This document shows, one piece after another, positions 46,847 to 54,996 of a DNA stretch of 64,000 nt. The stretch is from assembly GCA_019359275.1 (NCBI GenBank), contig JAHHHP010000013.1, positions 28,296 through 92,295 of the forward strand. The letters run 5' to 3'. Position numbers and translations under genes: made by a program. The stretch is from Myxacorys chilensis ATA2-1-KO14. GTDB lineage: Bacteria; Cyanobacteriota; Cyanobacteriia; Leptolyngbyales; Leptolyngbyaceae. A model generated the notes under the pieces. That model was not told the DNA's origin. It did not search any database and worked only from the letters and a program-made list of their open reading frames with translations. Every line of letters starts with the position of its first letter. Position 1 is the stretch's first letter.

Positions 46847-46863
46847 TGCAAGTGGCACTTGCA
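46847..46863. promoter_or_regulatory. Proximal perfect 17-bp palindrome, candidate TetR operator
   Basis: TGCAAGTGGCACTTGCA is a perfect palindrome around a central G. It ends 9 bases before the chosen ATG of the TetR gene, so bound protein would block translation start or promoter clearance. Its centre is 46 bp from that of the first copy. Confidence 0.75.
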
Positions 46864-46871
46864 TCGTTTCT

Positions 46872-48086
46872 ATGTCAACTCCGCGAAACCCGACTCGACA
46901 CCGTCTAATTGACGCGGCATTAGAACTTTTCGCTCATCAGGGCGTAACTGACACCACGACTAGACAAATTGCAGAATTAGCCGAAGTCAACGAAGTCACT
47001 CTGTTTCGGCAGTTTGGCAACAAGCACGGGCTGTTGCTGGCAGTGATTGAAGAAGCCGCTGTGTTTACCCACATTGGGCAAACCTTAGTCCAACAGGGGA
47101 ACCAAACCAGTAGCCTGGATGAAGCCCTGAAAGAATACGCCAACGCTAGTTTACAAGCATTGGAGCGCGTTCCTGAAATGGTGCGCTCGGTCGTGGGAGA
47201 AGCGGGACAGTACCCAGCGGAGAACCGTGAGGCGCTAGGACGGGGGTTTTCGCAAGCCAATCGCTATGTAGCGGAATATTTTGAGACGGTAATCGATCGC
47301 GGTCAACTCGACACTCATTTATCGGCAAGTAAACTTGCAAGTTTACTCAATGGTATGTTGCTCGGCTACGCCGTGATCGAATTCACGAGCGAATTTCACG
47401 ATTTGTGGCAAAATCGAGAGGATTTTCTGGACAGTCTCGTTACTCTATTTCTGCAAGGGGCAGTCTCCAATAAGCCGATTCAGGTTAACCAGAGCGCCGC
47501 ATCGCGATCGCTAGTAACTGATTTACCCGCAAGCGTGGTTCACACTCTGTTGCAGCGGACGAAGAAGCAAGGATTACAGGACTATGCCCTAATGTATGTG
47601 CTGTTTGGTGCTGGTTTGAATCTAGCAGAGCTTGTAGCGCTAGAGCGATCGCACTATTTTAGCGATCGCTCTCAGCAATTCCTCCAAATTACAACTGGTG
47701 TTCCTCGCCAAGTGCCCATCAATCAATGGATCATGGGCAAGCGGTATGGGGCATACCTAAAAAATCCCTTAGTTCAATGGCTCAAAAGCCGCAAAGATAA
47801 TGCATCTGCTCTATTCTTAAACGCAGAGTATCAGCCTTTTACAGAAGCCGAGCTTCAACAATGGTGGCAAGAGTTGACTTTGGGCGTGATTACCCCAGAC
47901 GGACAGGCCCCAATGATCGCGCAAGCTCAGCAAACGTGGTGTGTAGAACTATTTCTACGGGGCATGACGTTAGACCAGATGCAAATTCTCACGGGTTGGA
48001 GACCCAACCAACTCGAACCCTACGCCCAACGAGCGAGAGAAAAAGCGGCGTTAGAGCAAGCCATCCGGCTAGATCAAAAATCCTAA
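46872..48086 (+). CDS. TetR regulator fused to a degenerate tyrosine-recombinase-like domain
   Basis: N-terminal TetR DNA-binding domain: RHRLIDAALELFAHQGVTDT and TTRQIAELAEVNEVTLFRQF, then a helical ligand-type domain to about residue 200. From about 236 to the end it follows the layout of a tyrosine recombinase: ALMYVLFGAGLNLAELVALE (the GLRxSEL block), GVPRQVPI (the GKxRxVPL block), ALFLN, and VELFLRGMTLDQMQILTGWR followed by LEPYAQRA (the LLxRGxxLxxIQxLLGH...Y block). The first catalytic Arg is Asn here and HxxR is absent, so it should not recombine DNA. Such a domain may bind DNA or mediate dimer contacts; this is inference. Paired palindromes precede the gene. Confidence 0.8.
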   Translation: MSTPRNPTRHRLIDAALELFAHQGVTDTTTRQIAELAEVNEVTLFRQFGNKHGLLLAVIEEAAVFTHIGQTLVQQGNQTSSLDEALKEYANASLQALERVPEMVRSVVGEAGQYPAENREALGRGFSQANRYVAEYFETVIDRGQLDTHLSASKLASLLNGMLLGYAVIEFTSEFHDLWQNREDFLDSLVTLFLQGAVSNKPIQVNQSAASRSLVTDLPASVVHTLLQRTKKQGLQDYALMYVLFGAGLNLAELVALERSHYFSDRSQQFLQITTGVPRQVPINQWIMGKRYGAYLKNPLVQWLKSRKDNASALFLNAEYQPFTEAELQQWWQELTLGVITPDGQAPMIAQAQQTWCVELFLRGMTLDQMQILTGWRPNQLEPYAQRAREKAALEQAIRLDQKS

Positions 48087-48266
48087 GACATCAATCTAAT
48101 CTTGCTAATCTTGAAGCAGAACAACCGCCCGAAACCTACTGCGCAATGAGTACAAAGCGCAACTCTGTAGATATGGTTTGGAGTTCGGCAAAGCGATCGC
48201 ATCAACAATTGCAGCAGCGGATCAGCCGCTTACATCGCTACTAAATCCGCTGCCATTTAACCGCGA

Positions 48267-48971
48267 CTACAGCGCACCAAGTTGCTGACGAAGTTCGCGA
48301 GAAATCATAACCCGATTGACAGCATGAATCACGCCATTGGAAGCTTGAATGTCCGCCTGCACAACACTGCCATTATTAACAATCACCCGCTGAGGCGTCA
48401 CCTCGATCGCAAGGCCGCCGCCAAGTGTCTTAACTCCGCCTGTCTTGAGCGCACTAGATCTGTATTCGCCAGGAGCAACATGGTAAGCCAGGATGCGAGT
48501 TAGCAATTGTCGATTTCTGGGTTGCAGCAGCTTTTCGAGTGTACCTGCCGGAAGCGCCGCAAATGCAGCATCGGTCGGCGCAAAAATTGTGTAGCGTCCA
48601 CCTCGGCTTTGCAAGGCATTCGTGAGTCCGGCAGTTTGGACAATTCTCGCTAATGTGGTAAAGGAACCCGCACTGGAAGCCTGTCTCAGCAGCTCAGACG
48701 CTGAACTGTCGCTAGTATCAGCAGGCGTAGAAGGGCTAGGCTGCGCCGTTGGTGACGGCAAAGGAACTGGGCTTTCAGAAGGAATCGGAGAAGGAGTCGG
48801 GCTGTCTGAAGGAGTGGGGGTAGTTGAAGGAGTGGGGCTGTCCAAAGGAGTCGGAGTGGTTGAAGGCGTAGGTGTAGGACTTTGGGCAGAAACCGAAACC
48901 CCTGTCAACGCCATCAGAAATGCTGATAGAAAAGCCAACGATCGCAAACGGGAACTGACTGGATAACGCAT
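48267..48971 (-). CDS. Secreted fasciclin (FAS1) domain protein
   Basis: A signal peptide ([20 protein letters not shown], cut after SAQ) is followed by a Pro/Thr/Ser repeat linker ([17 protein letters not shown]) and one FAS1 domain from about residue 95. The domain has [17 protein letters not shown], the FAS1 signature [20 protein letters not shown] and the H2-like [23 protein letters not shown]1 proteins act in cell-surface adhesion. A GTG directly precedes the ATG used. Confidence 0.92.
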   Translation of the reverse strand: MRYPVSSRLRSLAFLSAFLMALTGVSVSAQSPTPTPSTTPTPLDSPTPSTTPTPSDSPTPSPIPSESPVPLPSPTAQPSPSTPADTSDSSASELLRQASSAGSFTTLARIVQTAGLTNALQSRGGRYTIFAPTDAAFAALPAGTLEKLLQPRNRQLLTRILAYHVAPGEYRSSALKTGGVKTLGGGLAIEVTPQRVIVNNGSVVQADIQASNGVIHAVNRVMISRELRQQLGAL

Positions 48972-49166
48972 CACGAAACTATCCTTAAAGGGGAAGATAG
49001 ATTAAAAGACGCTCACACTCTAAAGCAGAAATTAACAAATTCTCCTCTATCTAGAGAATTAGGCATCAGGTGTCGCTAAAACGAATATCTCTAATGTCAT
49101 CAGCCATGTGAACGGCACTTAAATCGTTTTTCAGAAGCGCTCCTTCGGATTTTGCTCCGTAACCTC

Positions 49167-50183
49167 CTAGTTTTCAGGGCTTTGCCAGATTTTTACTCCT
49201 TCGCTATTCGCTACAACGATCGCGTGTCCTTCAAGCGCAAATTGTACAAATAAACTGCTGTACCACGAGGTTCGCAGCAGACCTAAATAGCGATCGCTTT
49301 GTAGTTGCCAGAACCGCACCGTACCGCCAACCGTTGTGGCTAGAATCTGACCATCGGGGCTAACCACCAAATCTGATGTTCCCGTCTCCATTACCCGCAC
49401 GGGTTCTCCAGTAGCAAGATTCCAAATTTTGATTTTGCTGCTGCCTGTAATCAACGTCTGCCCCGCTTGCCCAAAGGATAATCCTGTCACATCTCCTGAA
49501 TTGAGTGTGTGCAGAAGTTCTCCTGCTTTAGCAAGCCATACCTCTGTTTTGGTGTCTCCGGTGGCTAAGAGCTGTCCGTCTTGACTAAAAGCGATCGCGC
49601 GGGCAGGTCGTTCTCCTAATCTGTACCGGAACTGCTGAGTCGATACATCCCAAAACTGCACTCCGGGCAAAGCTTCTACTCCATCTGCCCAACGCTGAAC
49701 CCGGCTTCCACTGGCTAACGTCCGTCCGTCGGGACTAAAGACTAGCACCGACGCCCGACCTGATGGCATTGTTCCGAGTAAGCGGCTTGTTTGCATATCC
49801 CAGAGCTTGATCGTGCGATCGAGACTACTACTGGCGAGTATTCGTCCATCGGGACTGATGGCTAACGCTGTAATTGAATTAGAGTGACCCACTAGCGGCG
49901 GCAGCAATTGACGAGTTTTGAGATCCCACCGTTGAATAATGTTGCCGTCTCCGGTGGCTAATAGTACGCCCGCCGGATCAACCGCGATCGCGCTTTGTTT
50001 ACGACTCAGTAGAGTTTCGGGTTGGGCATAACACACGATCTCAGCTGCGTACATTGGCAGGCAGACCTGGCTCGGTAATCGAGCCGCGATCGCATTGCGC
50101 AGCAGGATGTGGAGACCTACGATTAGCGCGATCGTCAGGACGCTCCCAATACTCGCCGTCACCATTAGTCGTTTGTGCTTCAC
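49167..50183 (-). CDS. WD40-repeat protein with N-terminal membrane anchor
   Basis: After a hydrophobic N-terminus (VTASIGSVLTIALIVGLHIL) come about seven WD40-like blades (IQRWDLKTRQLLPPLVGHSN, ITALAISPDGRILASSSLDR, TIKLWDMQTSRLLGTM, and more diverged copies such as VRFWQLQSDRYLGLL). It is expected to form a beta-propeller outside the cytoplasmic membrane. Its partners are unknown. Confidence 0.88.
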   Translation of the reverse strand: MKHKRLMVTASIGSVLTIALIVGLHILLRNAIAARLPSQVCLPMYAAEIVCYAQPETLLSRKQSAIAVDPAGVLLATGDGNIIQRWDLKTRQLLPPLVGHSNSITALAISPDGRILASSSLDRTIKLWDMQTSRLLGTMPSGRASVLVFSPDGRTLASGSRVQRWADGVEALPGVQFWDVSTQQFRYRLGERPARAIAFSQDGQLLATGDTKTEVWLAKAGELLHTLNSGDVTGLSFGQAGQTLITGSSKIKIWNLATGEPVRVMETGTSDLVVSPDGQILATTVGGTVRFWQLQSDRYLGLLRTSWYSSLFVQFALEGHAIVVANSEGVKIWQSPEN

Positions 50184-50298
50184 AGATCCTTTACACCAAA
50201 ATTCTTTACGCCATTGGAGCTAGTCAAAAGTTCTGTGGTCGGGATCGCAGAAACTGATCCAAATGGTATCTTAAAGAAAGTTCATCTGAACCGAATAT

Positions 50299-51762
50299 GT
50301 GAATAAGAATAGACTACTATTTGTGCTGGCGTTGCTGGTATCAACCTATCTGAGCGTAACGCTTCTGCATTTGGGAATTGATAAGTTCTATTATATTCTA
50401 GTAGGCGGAAAAAAGTTTGCTACGTTTCCAGACCTCCGCATTCAACTGGGAATTGGTCTGAGCTACGTTTTCATCTCTATTCTCTATTTAATTTGGATCG
50501 GCAAGCACTTTCAAGATACGCCGCCAGCGGTTACAAGTCGCTTTAGGGATGTATTGAAATCTGCTTCGCCGTTTCTAGTTCTAGCGTTTATTGCCTATCC
50601 TTTGGGCAACGACATCTATATTTACCTACATTCTGGGTTGATGAATCTGAACCGGGTCAACCCATTTGTTGTGAGAGCCGCTGCGTTTTCAACAGAGTTA
50701 TCTCCTTACGTGGATTGGGGGCAGACTTCAACCTATGGACTCGTTTCACAAGCCATATTTACCGTGTCGGCAGCGTTTGTAGCTGTGCATCCGCTTGTTG
50801 CCGTTTATGTGTATAAAGCCATTTGTTTAGCATTGCACACTCTGAATGGATTTCTGATTTGGAAATGGTTGCCGCATACGGAGCGACATCGAGTTGCGAT
50901 CGCATATCTTTTGCATCCTCTACTACTAATGGAGCAAGTTAGTTCAGGGCATGTCGATCTGTTAGTATCAACCAGCCTCATTGCCTTTGCGATTAGTTAT
51001 GCAAAATGGCGCTATTGGACAGCATTTACGGCGCTATGGATGGGTCTGTTAGCTAAAACTCTGCCTCTGATTTGGGTTCCGTTAATGGCGATCGCGGTGC
51101 TGCGTCGCGGACAGGGGAAACAGTTGTTTAGAATGATCTCAGCCTCCATCGCGATCGTGGGTGTGCTAACCCTTACGATCCTGCCTAATGTTTCCGCGTG
51201 GCGTAGCTTGCTGAATCCAGGAGTAGAAGGACAGTTTCAGTCGTCTCTGCTTGCGATCGCGCGGTTTCTGTTGGATATAACTCGTATTTTTATAGCTCCA
51301 GAATGGCTGTCATTCGAAACGGGGCAAGCTATTTTATTGGGCCTGGTTCGGCTCACCATTCTTGGCTTCATTGGCTTTTATGCGTGGCGATTATGGCGTA
51401 GCGATCGCTACTGGGATAACACACCCCAGAAGCTACTAGAGGAAATGGGATGGGTCACGCTAGTGTTGTTGCTAATAGCAACACCTTGGCTAATGCCTTG
51501 GTATAGCTCAATTTTGATCACCTTTGCCGCTTTACTTCCGAGAGCGCGATTGTTTGGGCTAACCAGTTTAGCGTTTGGTCTATCAAGCAGCGCACAGTAT
51601 GTACTCGCGAGTAATAGCAGCATCAAGAGTTTTGTCTCGATTGGACTGCCGATCGCAGTTCTGATCATTGGCAGTTGGCTGCTTCGACGCCGTTCTCCAA
51701 CCTCAGAAGTTGTTGTCACTTCAACCAACGATCCGTTGACGTCAGAAAACTCATCTCTTTGA
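50299..51762 (+). CDS. Multi-helix membrane protein, GT-C-like glycosyltransferase candidate
   Basis: About a dozen hydrophobic segments over 487 residues. The loop PLGNDIYIYLHSGLMNLNRV followed by NPFVVRAA resembles the D-x-Y-x-Y loop after helix 1 in polyprenyl-phosphate mannosyltransferases (MptB, GT87 relatives). A GHVDLLVSTSLIAFAISYAK segment and AKTLPLIWVPLMAIAVL also recall GT-C enzymes. Assignment is tentative. The start is GTG. No glycan-synthesis genes flank it. Confidence 0.7.
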   Translation: MNKNRLLFVLALLVSTYLSVTLLHLGIDKFYYILVGGKKFATFPDLRIQLGIGLSYVFISILYLIWIGKHFQDTPPAVTSRFRDVLKSASPFLVLAFIAYPLGNDIYIYLHSGLMNLNRVNPFVVRAAAFSTELSPYVDWGQTSTYGLVSQAIFTVSAAFVAVHPLVAVYVYKAICLALHTLNGFLIWKWLPHTERHRVAIAYLLHPLLLMEQVSSGHVDLLVSTSLIAFAISYAKWRYWTAFTALWMGLLAKTLPLIWVPLMAIAVLRRGQGKQLFRMISASIAIVGVLTLTILPNVSAWRSLLNPGVEGQFQSSLLAIARFLLDITRIFIAPEWLSFETGQAILLGLVRLTILGFIGFYAWRLWRSDRYWDNTPQKLLEEMGWVTLVLLLIATPWLMPWYSSILITFAALLPRARLFGLTSLAFGLSSSAQYVLASNSSIKSFVSIGLPIAVLIIGSWLLRRRSPTSEVVVTSTNDPLTSENSSL

Positions 51763-51766
51763 GATC

Positions 51767-51817
51767 CCTGATTCAATCTATTACCTCGTTCAACCTATCA
51801 CCTGATTCAATCTATTA
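51767..51817. repeat. Three-copy 17-bp tandem repeat
   Basis: CCTGATTCAATCTATTA, CCTCGTTCAACCTATCA, CCTGATTCAATCTATTA in direct succession, starting 4 bases after a stop codon. The rest of the gap to 52140 shows no gene. Confidence 0.85.
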
Positions 51818-52140
51818 GTTGTTTTGAAAGAACGATCAGGTTGATTAAGTACAGGTAGTATTTTGGTTAAATCTAGGTTATGCTGTGGTTCTGAACATGA
51901 GCTTTACCATCAATCTTAGTTCGTTAAACGAGATTGCTCTGCAATGCAGCAAATAGAAAAACTACAAGTTTATTTGGAGTGGTAGGTGCAGTGAATATGT
52001 TTTCAAGTTTCAGCTAAAAGAACAGCAGAGTGCATCTAAAGACGGCTAAGGCAAGTACTTAGGTAGAGAGCAGTTTCCACCTTCTCTAGTCATTAGAGGC
52101 TTTACACAATATGAGTAGCTAGATCGAAGGAGATATTGTA

Positions 52141-52809
52141 GTGAAGATCAGGGTAAGCAGTTGGGTAAGTAAACTACTTTGTCTACTTCTGTTGACGGAT
52201 ATTTGTTTTATTGTTTTGCACATTTTCTTCTTATTGGATGTTTGGAGCGACCTGTATCCAGATCCCTCTTCAAATCCCTACTCGATCGAAACAGACAGAG
52301 GATTTGCTGAATTTTTTCAGTATATGAAGGAGTATTGGTGCGTCCTTTTGTTGGGTTTGATTGTAGTGAAGAAACGTTCACCTCTTTACCTAAGCTGGAT
52401 GCTTTTATTTCTTTATTTACTGATTGATGATTCCACTAGTTTTCATGAAGAAGTGGGGTTGTACATCAGCAATTCTCTTGGATTTATTCCCCTGTTCGGG
52501 CTACGAGGACAAGATTTTGGAGAGGTGCTTGTAACAGCCTCAGTTAGTCTATTTTTGCTGGGTTATATCGCTATTGCTTATCGTTTGGGCGATCACTTAT
52601 TTAGAAAGGCATCTAAATATCTAATCGCAATGCTTTTCGCACTCGCAGCCTTCGGAGTTTTGCTCGACTTGATCCATATCATGGCTCCTGTCGAATTCTC
52701 GGGTAAATTGGGACTTTTAGAAGATGGGGGTGAAATGATAGTCATGAGTGCAATGACTACCTTCGTTTTTGTTCTATCTGAGCAGGTAAAATCAAAAACT
52801 GAAGTATAG
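52141..52809 (+). CDS. Six- or seven-helix membrane protein of unknown function
   Basis: 222 residues with hydrophobic segments at LCLLLLTDICFIVLHIFFLL, CVLLLGLIVVKK, SWMLLFLYLLIDDSTSFHEE, VLVTASVSLFLLGYIAIAYR, LIAMLFALAAFGVLLDLIHI and MIVMSAMTTFVFVLSEQ. The conserved-looking DDSTSFHEEVG and DLIHIM motifs put acidic residues and His in or near helices, which could bind a metal, but I know no family with certainty. The start is GTG after AAGGAG 11 bases upstream. It is convergent with nirA. Confidence 0.75.
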   Translation: MKIRVSSWVSKLLCLLLLTDICFIVLHIFFLLDVWSDLYPDPSSNPYSIETDRGFAEFFQYMKEYWCVLLLGLIVVKKRSPLYLSWMLLFLYLLIDDSTSFHEEVGLYISNSLGFIPLFGLRGQDFGEVLVTASVSLFLLGYIAIAYRLGDHLFRKASKYLIAMLFALAAFGVLLDLIHIMAPVEFSGKLGLLEDGGEMIVMSAMTTFVFVLSEQVKSKTEV

Positions 52810-52813
52810 CCAG

Positions 52814-54466
52814 TTAAGGAGCCGCAAGTTCAGGCGGCACAAAGTAGCTGGTTTGTCTGGGCCGTGCACCAAACTGTTCGACCAGCAAAGTGTGCAGCAC
52901 GGGCTTGAGATCATCGCATGGAATGCCTTGCATGACTCGCTCACCGAGATGTGCCTCTTTACCGACTTTGCCACCCATCCAAATATCAACGGCTTCTACG
53001 ACCTGACCATTCTTGCGTCCTTTTGTCCCCATCATGCCGATATCTGCGACTTGCGGTTGCCCGCACGAGTTAGGGCAGCCCGTCCAGTGAATGCGGATTG
53101 GTCGCGATACGGTCAGTTCAGCTTCCAATGCTTTAATCATCGCCAAAGCCCGATTTTTGGTCTCGATCAACGCAAAGCCGCAAAACTGATTGCCTGTGCA
53201 AGACACTAACCAGCGCGACATATTATCGGGATTGGTCAAAAAGCGCTCTTGCAGCAGCGGTTCGTTGAGCATTGCCTGCAATCGACTGCTGGGAACGTTG
53301 GGAATGATCAGGTTTTGTTCTACAGTCAGGCGAATCTCGCCACTGCCATAAGTGTCGGCAATGCGGGCGAGGTCAAACATCTCGTGGGCGTAGAGGCGAC
53401 CGATCGGAATTAGGAGACCAACATAGTGAAGTCCTGGTTGCTTTTGCGGATAGACGCCGATGTGATCGCGTTTGTCAAAGGTGATTTCGTCTGTTTCAGC
53501 CGCAGGTTGTAGGCTTTGACCTAGCTGAGTTTCGAGTTCTGAGCGAAACTTTTCAATACCCCAGGCATCAACCAAATACATCAATCTCGACTTCTGGCGA
53601 TTGGCTCTCAACCCATGATTGCGATAGAGCAACAGCACCGCTTCACACACGGGGACGACCGATTCTGGCAATACCCAAGCATCGAGCGGAATGGCTTCTA
53701 CGTAACGCTTGGGCGAGAACATGCCACCAACGATGACATTAAACCCGATCGCACCCTCCTTGTAGGCGGGAATGAAGGCGAGGTCATTGGTTTCTGCGTG
53801 GACAGAATTATCGCGACAGCCCGCGATCGCAATGTTAAATTTACGCGGCAGATTTGTAAACGCTGGGTTGCCTGCTCCCATGTTGGTGATCATGTCCTGC
53901 ACCGCACGAGTTAACCCACGAGTATCAATCAACTCATCAGCTTCTAGCCCTGCCACGGGTGATCCTGTGACGTTCCGTACGTTATCAACTCCCGTTTGCA
54001 CACTGGTCATCCCCGCCTGCTCAAATCGGCGGAAGATATCAGCCGCGTCTTCAATGCGGACTCCTCGCAGTTGGATGTTCTGACGAGTGGTAATGTCGGC
54101 ATTGCCATCGTCGCCGTAGCGCTGCACGATCTCGGCTAACACGCGCAGATGACTGCTGGGAAGAATACCATTCGCAGTTCGCATTCGCAGCATAAACCGA
54201 CCCGGCGTAACGCTGCGATAGAACAAGCCTAAAACGCGCAGGCGAAAGTCGCGATCGGCTTCATCTAGCGCTTCCCAACCAATTTCTGCAAAGTAATCTA
54301 GCTCTTGCTTTAGGACTAGACCATCTTTCTCAGCTTTGATTCTTTCAAACTTATTTAGCGTTTTAGCAGGCGCATTCTCAGATGGAGAGGTGTTGATGCT
54401 AACGGCTTCCGCATCAATCTGAGAGCCGACTGCACTGGCAGTTTGTACTTCTGATGTCTCTGTCAT
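52814..54466 (-). CDS. nirA: Ferredoxin-nitrite reductase
   Basis: Cytoplasmic siroheme/4Fe-4S enzyme that reduces nitrite to ammonium with six electrons from ferredoxin. The C-terminal part has the cluster cysteines in WLVSCTGNQFCGFALIETKN and the second pair in HWTGCPNSCGQPQVADIGMM, followed by GGKVGKEAHLGERVMQGIPC, which favours nitrite over sulfite reductase. The N-terminal GLFYRSVTPGRFMLRMRTAN and QNIQLRGV are also typical. The first 35 residues are a variable extension. Upstream lies an NtcA box with a correctly spaced -10 element. Nitrate transport and narB genes are not adjacent; a molybdate transporter is. Confidence 0.93.
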   Translation of the reverse strand: MTETSEVQTASAVGSQIDAEAVSINTSPSENAPAKTLNKFERIKAEKDGLVLKQELDYFAEIGWEALDEADRDFRLRVLGLFYRSVTPGRFMLRMRTANGILPSSHLRVLAEIVQRYGDDGNADITTRQNIQLRGVRIEDAADIFRRFEQAGMTSVQTGVDNVRNVTGSPVAGLEADELIDTRGLTRAVQDMITNMGAGNPAFTNLPRKFNIAIAGCRDNSVHAETNDLAFIPAYKEGAIGFNVIVGGMFSPKRYVEAIPLDAWVLPESVVPVCEAVLLLYRNHGLRANRQKSRLMYLVDAWGIEKFRSELETQLGQSLQPAAETDEITFDKRDHIGVYPQKQPGLHYVGLLIPIGRLYAHEMFDLARIADTYGSGEIRLTVEQNLIIPNVPSSRLQAMLNEPLLQERFLTNPDNMSRWLVSCTGNQFCGFALIETKNRALAMIKALEAELTVSRPIRIHWTGCPNSCGQPQVADIGMMGTKGRKNGQVVEAVDIWMGGKVGKEAHLGERVMQGIPCDDLKPVLHTLLVEQFGARPRQTSYFVPPELAAP

Positions 54467-54574
54467 AGTGTTAACTGCTGTTTTTAAAATTGCTTTAACT
54501 AAGAGCCGCGTTTCCTTCGGAGTTGCGCACTGCGCTAATCGCGATATCAGATTAAGACAGCGTTCTTCCTCGAC

Positions 54575-54616
54575 AGACTATTCAATCTGCTCTGTGAAAT
54601 CGGTAGAGATTGCTAC
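54575..54616 (-). promoter_or_regulatory. NtcA-activated promoter of nirA
   Basis: GTAGAGATTGCTAC (54603-54616) fits the NtcA consensus GTA-N8-TAC exactly. On the minus strand it is followed, after 22 bases, by TAGTCT (54575-54580), matching the TAN3T -10 element. This spacing is the known class II layout of nitrogen-control promoters in cyanobacteria. It lies about 110 bp upstream of the nirA start. Confidence 0.85.
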
Positions 54617-54695
54617 ACAAAGACATGGCGCAGGGACAAATCCATCTTTTGATGCAGAGAAATTCACGGCTAGTAGAGCCTTAACACCTGCTTGT

Positions 54696-54893
54696 ACGCT
54701 TAGTTACGATCGCACGTTTCTTAGTTCCCACTCCTTGTTATTGAGTTGCGATCGCACGTTCCTTAGTTCCCACCCTTTGTTATTGAGTTACGATCGCATC
54801 TTCCTTAGTTCTCACCTTCGTTTCTTAGTTCCCGCCTTCGTTCCTTAGTTCCCACTCCTTGTTATTGAGTTACGATCGCATGTTCCTGACTCC
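54696..54893. repeat. Degenerate 42-bp tandem repeats between nirA and modBC
   Basis: About four units, each containing GCGATCGCA or CGATCGCAT, then TTCCTTAGTTCCCAC and TTGTTATTGAG. Two full units are 42 bp long; a central stretch holds shortened copies of only the CTTAGTTCCC part. The array overlaps neither gene. Confidence 0.85.
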
Positions 54894-54996
54894 GACTCCT
54901 GCTTTACATAGAACACACCCAGCGATCGTGAGTATCATTCAAGTGGTAAAGAAAACAGTTTGATGCATCGAGAGTGCTTAGATAACAGTTCTAAAG

